A DNA stretch of 64,000 nucleotides from NCBI RefSeq assembly GCF_034347385.1, contig NZ_CP133777.1, positions 186,001 through 250,000 of the forward strand. The letters run 5' to 3'. A program made the position numbers and the translations under genes. This DNA comes from Actimicrobium sp. CCC2.4. Its GTDB lineage: Bacteria; Pseudomonadota; Gammaproteobacteria; Burkholderiales; Burkholderiaceae_D. The notes under the pieces were generated by a model. That model was given only the letters and a program-made list of their open reading frames with translations, was not told where the DNA came from and searched no databases. Shown here in pieces: positions 58,063 through 64,000 of the stretch (position 1 is the stretch's first letter; each line of letters begins with the position of its first letter).

Positions 58063-59307
58063 ATGACACGCATTCTGAAGACCTTGCCGGTGGCAGCCGC
58101 TTTGGCACTGACCGCATCGCTGGCACAAGCCGCACTACCGATTGATTTCGGTGGTTATTTCCGTTCCGGTTTCGGAACCAGCAGCGAGGGTGGCAAGGAA
58201 GCTTGCTTCGGGCTGGCTGGTGCCGGTTCCAAATATCGCCTCGGTAACGAGTGCGAAACTTACGGCGAGCTGGCGTTCGGCGGCGAAGCCTTCAAGGGCG
58301 AAAACGGTTTCAATATCCGCATCAATACCCGGCTGGCATTCGTGCTGCAGCAAAACAAGGATTTCGAGCAGTACAGCCCGGCCTGGCGCGAAGCCAATGC
58401 GATCGCTGAAAACATCGGTACCGGTGCGTTCTCGAAAGCCAAGGCCTGGGTCGGCAAGCGTTTCTATGATCGCCAGGACGTGCACATCACCGATTACTAC
58501 TACTGGGATAACAGCGGTCCGGGTGCCGGCCTGGAGAACATCGACCTGGGCGGTGCCAAACTGGCCTACGCAATCGTGCGCAATGCGTACACCAACGATG
58601 CCGCGCCTACTGCCAACGACAACAAGCGCACGGTCCTGACCCACGATATCCGCTTCTCGGAAATCAAAACCAACAAGGATGGCGCACTGACCGTCGGTGT
58701 CGAGTTCATGCAAAAGCGCGATGCCGCCGGCGCTACCGTCTCCACGCCTAGCGGCAACCTGCTCACGCTGCTGCACACCCAGACCGGCCTGTTCGGCGGC
58801 TACAACAAGATCGCGCTGCAGCACGGTACCGGCAGCGGTGCCGGCACGGGTGGCGTCAACTTCGGTGCCAACAAGGATGACAAGGTCACCCGCATCACCG
58901 AACAGATCATGTTCCAGCCAGCCGGCACCAAATGGTCGGGCATGGGCACCTTCGTCTACGAGAAGGCCGAAACCCTCACCGGCGACAAGACCTGGATGTC
59001 GGCCGGCGTACGTCCGGTCTATCACTTTGCCGACAACATGAGCATCGCCACCGAACTCGGCTACGACCAGGTCAAGCCGGATGGCCAGGCCACCCGCAAG
59101 CTGACCAAGCTGACGATTGCGCCGCAACTGACGGCCGGCAATGGTTTCTGGTCACGTCCGGCGCTGCGTGCGTTCTACACGTACGCGAAATGGAATGATG
59201 CGGCACAGGCGGCGGCCGGCGCAGGGTCATCCCTGTCCAACACCGGCGTGTTCGGGGCGACGACCAACGGCAGCACGGTAGGCTTCCAGGTCGAAACCTG
59301 GTGGTAA
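58063..59307 (+). CDS. lamB: Maltoporin
   Basis: 414-residue outer-membrane channel for maltose and maltodextrins. Signal peptide about residues 1-24 (AAALALTASLAQA). The mature start IDFGGYFRSGFGTSSEGGKEACFGLAGAGSKYRLGNECETYGE is typical of LamB, as is WVGKRFYDRQDVHITDYYYWDNSGPGAGLENIDL; it ends in VGFQVETWW. The ATG at 58063 follows GGAGACGAG. A strong terminator follows. It heads the maltose gene group. Confidence 0.93.
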   Translation: MTRILKTLPVAAALALTASLAQAALPIDFGGYFRSGFGTSSEGGKEACFGLAGAGSKYRLGNECETYGELAFGGEAFKGENGFNIRINTRLAFVLQQNKDFEQYSPAWREANAIAENIGTGAFSKAKAWVGKRFYDRQDVHITDYYYWDNSGPGAGLENIDLGGAKLAYAIVRNAYTNDAAPTANDNKRTVLTHDIRFSEIKTNKDGALTVGVEFMQKRDAAGATVSTPSGNLLTLLHTQTGLFGGYNKIALQHGTGSGAGTGGVNFGANKDDKVTRITEQIMFQPAGTKWSGMGTFVYEKAETLTGDKTWMSAGVRPVYHFADNMSIATELGYDQVKPDGQATRKLTKLTIAPQLTAGNGFWSRPALRAFYTYAKWNDAAQAAAGAGSSLSNTGVFGATTNGSTVGFQVETWW

Positions 59308-59317
59308 GTTGATCAAG

Positions 59318-59348
59318 AGCCGCAGCGATAACACGCTGCGGCTTTTTT
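59318..59348 (+). terminator. Intrinsic terminator after lamB
   Basis: AGCCGCAGCG and CGCTGCGGCT form a 10-bp stem with a 6-base loop and are followed by six T. Confidence 0.93.
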
Positions 59349-59435
59349 GCTTTTCGGGCTAGCAAAAATAGCCTCGAAGCAACAATCAGGCGTGCCGCGC
59401 CACCGTGGCGGCACGCCGTTTCAAGAAGGCGTTCC

Positions 59436-61082
59436 ATGTCCAATCCCCTCATTGCACCCCGTCCTTCCGGGTGGTGGCGCAGCGCCGTCATTTATCAGGT
59501 CTATCCGCGCAGTTTTTCCGACAGCAATGGCGATGGCATCGGCGACTTGCCGGGCATTACGGCGCGGCTCGATTACATTGCCGGCCTGGGTGTTGATGTG
59601 CTCTGGATTTCCCCCTTTTTTACGTCGCCGATGAAAGACTTCGGCTACGACGTCAGTGATTACTGCGATGTCGATCCGCTGTTCGGTACCCTCGCTGATC
59701 TCGATGCGCTGATCGCCCGCGCGCATCAGCTTGGCCTGCGCGTGATGATCGATCAGGTCCTGTCGCATTCATCGGACGCCCATCCGTGGTTTGCCGAAAG
59801 CCGCGCCAGTCGCGATAACCCGAAAGCCGACTGGTATGTCTGGGCCGATCCGCAGGCCGATGGCACGCCGCCGAATAACTGGATGGCGGTCTTCGGCGGT
59901 TCGTCCTGGCAGTGGGATACGCAGCGCCGCCAGTACTACCTGCATAACTTCCTGAGCTCGCAGCCGGACCTCAATTTCCATTGCGTGGCGGTGCAGGATG
60001 CGCATCTGGCCAGCCTGCGTTTCTGGCTCGAGCGCGGCGTCGATGACTTCCGGCTTGATGCCTGCAATTTCCATTTCCATGACCAGCAATTGCGCAGCAA
60101 TCCGCCGGCCACAAGGCGCGATACCAGCACCGTCACCGACGTCAATCCGTACGGCATGCAAGCCCACGTCTACGACAAGACCCGCCCGGAAAACCTGGCC
60201 TTCCTGGTGCGCCTGCGCGCGCTGCTCGACGAGTTCGGCGCGACCGCCGTCGGCGAAGTCGGGGCCGACGATTCGCTCGCCGTGATGGCCCAATACACCG
60301 CCGGCGACGACAAGCTGCAACTGGCCTACAGCTTCAATTTGCTGACACCGGAATGTTCGGCCGCGCACATCCGCGCGCAGATCACGCAGTTCGGCGAACG
60401 CGTTGCCGATGGCTGGGCGGCCTGGCCGATCGGCAACCATGACAGCATCCGCGTGATGACCCGCTGGGGTGGCACGCAGCCGTCGCCGGCACTGGCCAAG
60501 GTCTTGCTGGCGATGCAGTTGTCGCTGCGCGGCACGCCCTGTTTGTATCAAGGCGACGAGCTGGCACTGACCGAGGCCGATGTCCCGTTCGCGCAATTGC
60601 AGGACCCGTACGGCATCACGTTCTGGCCTGCATTCAAGGGCCGTGACGGCTGCCGTACGCCGATGCCGTGGCAGGCCGATGCGGCGCATGCGGGCTTCAG
60701 CACCGGACAACCGTGGCTGCCGGTGGCACCCGAACATGCGCGCTGCGCGGTCGATGTGCAGGATGCCGATCCGGCCTCGCCGCTCAATTTTGCCCGCAAC
60801 ATCCTGGCGTGGCGGCGCACCCAGCCGCAACTGGCGCTGGGCGCGATCGCCTTTTTTGATGCGCCGGAACCGGTGCTGGCATTGCGCCGCGCGCTGGCGG
60901 GTTCACCCACGATCATTGCCGCATTCAACCTCGGTGATACGCCGGTCACGTTCGACTGGCCTGCGCTGCACGGTGCCCGCGTGCTCGACGGGCACGGCCT
61001 GACAGGTGCGGTCAATGGCACCACGATGACCTTGCCGGCCTTCGGCGGCTGGTTCGGCACGCTCGACGGCGAGGCCGGCTGA
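59436..61082 (+). CDS. GH13 alpha-glucosidase
   Basis: 548-residue cytoplasmic glycoside hydrolase, expected to release glucose from maltose/maltodextrins. GH13 motifs in order: VIYQVYPRSFSDSNGDGIGDLPG, VDVLWISPFFTSPMKDFGYDV, MIDQVLSHSS, FRLDACNF (nucleophile Asp), VGEVGADD (acid/base Glu) and WPIGNHDSIR (third Asp). No signal peptide. The stop overlaps the malK start (TGATG), so translation is coupled to the transporter ATPase. Confidence 0.93.
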   Translation: MSNPLIAPRPSGWWRSAVIYQVYPRSFSDSNGDGIGDLPGITARLDYIAGLGVDVLWISPFFTSPMKDFGYDVSDYCDVDPLFGTLADLDALIARAHQLGLRVMIDQVLSHSSDAHPWFAESRASRDNPKADWYVWADPQADGTPPNNWMAVFGGSSWQWDTQRRQYYLHNFLSSQPDLNFHCVAVQDAHLASLRFWLERGVDDFRLDACNFHFHDQQLRSNPPATRRDTSTVTDVNPYGMQAHVYDKTRPENLAFLVRLRALLDEFGATAVGEVGADDSLAVMAQYTAGDDKLQLAYSFNLLTPECSAAHIRAQITQFGERVADGWAAWPIGNHDSIRVMTRWGGTQPSPALAKVLLAMQLSLRGTPCLYQGDELALTEADVPFAQLQDPYGITFWPAFKGRDGCRTPMPWQADAAHAGFSTGQPWLPVAPEHARCAVDVQDADPASPLNFARNILAWRRTQPQLALGAIAFFDAPEPVLALRRALAGSPTIIAAFNLGDTPVTFDWPALHGARVLDGHGLTGAVNGTTMTLPAFGGWFGTLDGEAG

Positions 61083-62161
61083 TGGCCACCCTGACCCTGG
61101 CGGGCATCCGCAAATCCTACGGCGCTGTCGAAACCCTGCACGGCATCGACCTCAGCATCGCCGATGGCGAATTCATTGTTTTCGTCGGCCCCAGCGGCTG
61201 CGGCAAGTCGACGCTGCTGCGCGCGATTTGCGGCCTCGAAGACATCAGCGCCGGCGACCTGCATATCGGCGAGCGCCGCGTCAACGATATCGCGCCGGCC
61301 CAGCGCGGCATCGCGATGGTGTTCCAGAGTTATGCGCTGTATCCGCACATGAGCGTGTTCGAGAACATGGCGTTCGGCCTGAAGCTGGCCGGCCACGACA
61401 AGACCGCCGCGCGCGACGCAGTCCTGCGCGCAGCGCAAATCCTGTGCATCGAACCGCTGCTCGAACGCAAACCGAAAGAGCTGTCGGGCGGCCAGCGCCA
61501 GCGTGTGGCGATCGGTCGCGCCATCGTGCGCAAGCCCGACGTGTTCCTGTTCGACGAGCCGCTGTCTAACCTCGATGCCTCGCTGCGAGTGCAGATGCGT
61601 ATCGAGCTGGCCAACCTGCATCGCGAACTCGGCGCGACGATGATTTATGTCACCCATGACCAGGTCGAGGCGATGACGCTGGCTGATCGCATCGTGGTGC
61701 TCAATGCCGGTCGCATCGAACAGGTCGGTGCGCCGCTGGCGCTATACCACCAGCCCGACAACCTGTTCGTGGCCGGCTTCATGGGTTCGCCGCGGATGAA
61801 TTTTTTCAAGGGCCGGGTGCAGGCGTCGAGCCCTGCCGGAATGACGCTGGCAGTCGGCGAACGGGCACTGCTCGAGAGCACGTCCAGCCGCAACTTGCCG
61901 GTTGGTGCGGCTGTCACGATCGGGGCGCGACCGGAACACATCACGCTGGGCGATAACCCGGACGGTATCCCGACGCGTATTCATGCGATCGAACACCTCG
62001 GCGATGTCAGCTATCTGTACGTGATGGTGGCCGGCAGCGACGAGCCGCTGGTGGTGCGCTGTGCGCCGGAGCAGGACTGGCAAGTGGACCAGCACACGGC
62101 GATGACGATCACGCCGACGCGACTGCACGTGTTCGATACCGACGGCAAGGCCTGCCGCTAA
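61082..62161 (+). CDS. malK: Maltose/sugar ABC transporter ATP-binding protein (MalK/UgpC type)
   Basis: 359-residue ATPase. Walker A GPSGCGKST, Q-loop VFQSYALYPHM, signature LSGGQRQR, Walker B VFLFDEPLSNLDA and H-loop YVTHDQVEAMTLADR. The C-terminal TOBE regulatory domain begins near residue 240 (MNFFKGRVQA, VTIGARPEHI). It energises uptake together with MalE and MalF. It lies between the glucosidase and malE genes. Confidence 0.94.
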   Translation: MATLTLAGIRKSYGAVETLHGIDLSIADGEFIVFVGPSGCGKSTLLRAICGLEDISAGDLHIGERRVNDIAPAQRGIAMVFQSYALYPHMSVFENMAFGLKLAGHDKTAARDAVLRAAQILCIEPLLERKPKELSGGQRQRVAIGRAIVRKPDVFLFDEPLSNLDASLRVQMRIELANLHRELGATMIYVTHDQVEAMTLADRIVVLNAGRIEQVGAPLALYHQPDNLFVAGFMGSPRMNFFKGRVQASSPAGMTLAVGERALLESTSSRNLPVGAAVTIGARPEHITLGDNPDGIPTRIHAIEHLGDVSYLYVMVAGSDEPLVVRCAPEQDWQVDQHTAMTITPTRLHVFDTDGKACR

Positions 62162-62185
62162 ACGGGCAGCCAACGAATAAACAGG

Positions 62186-62213
62186 CCGGATGCGTCACGC
62201 GGGCCGCATCCGG
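62186..62213 (+). other. Intercistronic hairpin between malK and malE
   Basis: CCGGATGCG and CGCATCCGG form a perfect 9-bp stem with a 10-base loop and no T run. It might stabilise or partially end the transcript. Confidence 0.6.
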
Positions 62214-62251
62214 TGGTGGTACTAACAGCCTCGACTTTCCTGGAGAAGACT

Positions 62252-63454
62252 TTGCCTATTTCAATTACCAAACGAACATTCGTTGTTGCCGGCCTGATGC
62301 TGGCAACCGTGGCCGGCACCGGCAATGTGTTTGCGGCCGAACCCGGCAAGCTGCTGATCTGGATCAATGGCGACAAGGGTTACAAGGGCGTGGCCGCCCT
62401 CGGTGCAGAGTTCACCAAAAAGACCGGCATCGTCGTCACCGTCGAGCATCCCGAAGATGCGCCCAACAAGTTCCAGCAAGCGGCCGCTGCCGGCAAGGGT
62501 CCGGACATCTGGATCTGGCCGCACGACCGGCTGGGCGAATGGATCGCCGGCGGTCTGCTGCAATCGATCGAGCCATCGAAAGCAATGCGCGACGGCATCG
62601 ACCCGCTCGGCTGGAAAGCCTTCACGGTAGGCGGTAAGACCTGGGGTTATCCGATGTCGCTGGAAGCGGTTGGCCTGATCTACAACAAGGACCTGGTAAA
62701 GACACCGCCAAAGACCTTCGAGGAAATCGTCGCACTCGACAAAAAGCTCGCCGCCAGCGGCAAGAAAGCCATCCTGTGGGATTACACGAATACCTATTTT
62801 AGCTGGCCCCTGATGGCGGCCGGCGGCGGCTTTGCGTTCAAGCCGAAGGCCGATGGCAGCTTCGATGCCAGCCAGACCGGCGTCAATAATGCTGGTGCCA
62901 TCGCCGGCACCAACGCGATCATGGCGCTGATCAATGGCGGCGTGATGCCGACCGGTGCCGGCTATGCCGACATGGAAGCCGGCTTCAATCAGGGCAAGAT
63001 AGCGATGATGATCAACGGCCCGTGGGCCTGGGATAACGTGCGCAAATCGAAGATCAACTTCGGTGTCGCTGCCATCCCGACCGTCGCCGGCAAGAAGGCT
63101 GCCCCGTTCGTCGGCGTGCTCGGCGCGATGATTTCAAAAGCCAGCCCGAACAAGGAAGTCGCCACCGAATTCCTGGAAGCGCAGTTGCTGACCGTGGCCG
63201 GCCTGAAGGTCGTCAACGCCGATGTGCCGCTGGGCACGCCGGCCAACAAGGCGCTGTTCAACGAGCTCAAGGGCGACCCGAACATCCAGGCCACGATGGC
63301 CAGCGCGCAGGCCGGTGTGCCGATGCCGAACAATCCGGAGATGGGGCGTTTCTGGTCCTCAATGAAGTCGGCGCTGGAGAACATCACGCAGGGACGGCAA
63401 AGCACGAAGGAGGGACTGGACGCGGCGGCCAAGCGGATTCTGAGCGGCAGCTGA
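62252..63454 (+). CDS. malE: Maltose ABC transporter substrate-binding protein
   Basis: 400-residue periplasmic maltose/maltodextrin-binding protein. Signal peptide about 1-29 (TFVVAGLMLATVAGTGNVFAA); the mature protein starts EPGKLLIWINGDKGYKGVAALGAEF. Motifs GPDIWIWPHDRLGEWIAGGLL and MMINGPWAWDNVRKS are typical of MalE. I chose TTG at 62252 because GGAGA stands six bases upstream and the signal peptide follows; the only longer frame has an implausible N-terminus. Confidence 0.93.
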   Translation: MPISITKRTFVVAGLMLATVAGTGNVFAAEPGKLLIWINGDKGYKGVAALGAEFTKKTGIVVTVEHPEDAPNKFQQAAAAGKGPDIWIWPHDRLGEWIAGGLLQSIEPSKAMRDGIDPLGWKAFTVGGKTWGYPMSLEAVGLIYNKDLVKTPPKTFEEIVALDKKLAASGKKAILWDYTNTYFSWPLMAAGGGFAFKPKADGSFDASQTGVNNAGAIAGTNAIMALINGGVMPTGAGYADMEAGFNQGKIAMMINGPWAWDNVRKSKINFGVAAIPTVAGKKAAPFVGVLGAMISKASPNKEVATEFLEAQLLTVAGLKVVNADVPLGTPANKALFNELKGDPNIQATMASAQAGVPMPNNPEMGRFWSSMKSALENITQGRQSTKEGLDAAAKRILSGS

Positions 63455-63458
63455 TTTG

Positions 63459-63482
63459 CTGCGGTTCATCCACGTACCGCAG
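63459..63482 (+). other. Intercistronic hairpin between malE and malF
   Basis: CTGCGGT and ACCGCAG pair in a 7-bp stem with a 10-base loop, 5 bases after the malE stop and without a T run. E. coli has REP elements at the same place, which protect malE mRNA. Confidence 0.5.
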
Positions 63483-63559
63483 GAATTTGACCAGCACGCC
63501 GGCCATTGCGGCGCTGCTGGCACCTGCCTCCACCACCACTATTGCAAAGAGTCCTTTCG

Positions 63560-64000
63560 ATGACAGGTCGCACCGCCCTACGGCACGCACTCGGCCCCGC
63601 CCTGCTCGTGTTGATCCTGCTGATCGGCCTCTACCTGGCCACGCTGCTGTACACGACCGGCCAGACCGTGCTCGCGCTGGTTTTTCTTGGCGCGCTGGCG
63701 CTGACCGGTTTCATTTACACCTCGCCGCGCGCGTATGCGTATCGCTATCTGTTCCCCGGGATTGGCGCTGCAGTCGTGTTCGTGCTGTTCCCGCTGATCT
63801 ACACAGTAGCGATCGGCTTTACCAATTTCAGTTCGACCAACCTGCTTAGTTTCGAGCGCGCAACCCAGTACCTGCTTGACGAAACCCGTCGCGGCGAAGG
63901 CAGCAACTATGCGATGACGCTGCACGCCGATGGCAATGCCTTCCGCGTACGCTTGCAACAGGCCGACAGCGAACTGGTCTACGTGACGCCGGCGCTGGCG
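63560..64000 (+). CDS. malF: Maltose ABC transporter permease MalF, N-terminal part
   Basis: The first 147 residues are present; the gene runs past the window. Three hydrophobic helices are visible (LGPALLVLILLIGLYLATLLY, VLALVFLGALALTGFIYT, YLFPGIGAAVVFVLFPLIYTVAIGF). The last and the following FTNFSSTNLLSFERATQYL match MalF, before the large periplasmic loop that contacts MalE. The ATG at 63560 has only a weak ribosome site, which may lower its expression relative to malE. Confidence 0.9.
   Translation, partial: MTGRTALRHALGPALLVLILLIGLYLATLLYTTGQTVLALVFLGALALTGFIYTSPRAYAYRYLFPGIGAAVVFVLFPLIYTVAIGFTNFSSTNLLSFERATQYLLDETRRGEGSNYAMTLHADGNAFRVRLQQADSELVYVTPALA

Overview
The window comes from a GC-rich, Gram-negative bacterium, most likely a betaproteobacterium of the Burkholderiales, probably Oxalobacteraceae. 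I infer this from gene content: a LiuR-controlled leucine/isovalerate cluster, EttA, DUF3034, AceK, and HrpL-type promoters like those of Herbaspirillum. No rRNA or tRNA gene was recognised. About 70 features are supported, and most genes are ordinary chromosomal genes.

Layout. 1-5.65 kb: copper resistance operon on the plus strand (TolC-like partial gene, Tat-exported multicopper oxidase, CopC, CopD, Cu+ P-type ATPase). 5.7-13.7 kb: a large di-haem peroxidase, two acetyltransferases, a periplasmic truncated haemoglobin with a DUF3034 protein, a GGDEF diguanylate cyclase and an OmpR-type two-component system. 13.8-22.5 kb: ettA, a voltage-gated ion channel, MFS transporter, phytanoyl-CoA dioxygenase-like protein, PRC-barrel protein, HD-GYP phosphodiesterase and aminopeptidase P.

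22.6-26.8 kb is the unusual part. It is a small, partly AT-rich accessory islet of unrecognised minus-strand genes. Two of them are preceded by near-perfect hrp boxes (GGAAC[C/T]-N15-CCACNNA), the promoter type read by the HrpL sigma factor of type III secretion systems. The larger gene is split into two reading frames at a run of seven adenines, where a -1 shift would give one protein of about 835 residues. These are candidate undescribed type III effectors. No secretion apparatus lies in the window.

26.9-42.3 kb: a long minus-strand catabolic cluster for leucine/isovalerate and acyl-CoA oxidation: liuR, liuA, liuB, liuC, liuD, mvaB, a second acyl-CoA dehydrogenase, thiolase and SDR. bioB (biotin for the carboxylase) and aceK (glyoxylate-shunt switch) are interleaved. 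Two LiuR-like operators lie before liuA and liuR. A 90-bp TTGACG hexamer array and several families of dispersed palindromic repeats fill the non-coding gaps.

42.3-57.5 kb: metallo-hydrolase, Crp/Fnr and XRE regulators, a BtuF-like protein, dsbA, a SPOR protein, argS, a gamma-glutamylcyclotransferase, then a sensory/porin group (PstS-like protein, porin, RpfG-like regulator, hybrid histidine kinase), an aldo/keto reductase and a SHOCT-domain protein. 57.5-64 kb: maltose/maltodextrin uptake and hydrolysis on the plus strand (lamB, GH13 glucosidase, malK, malE, malF cut by the window edge).
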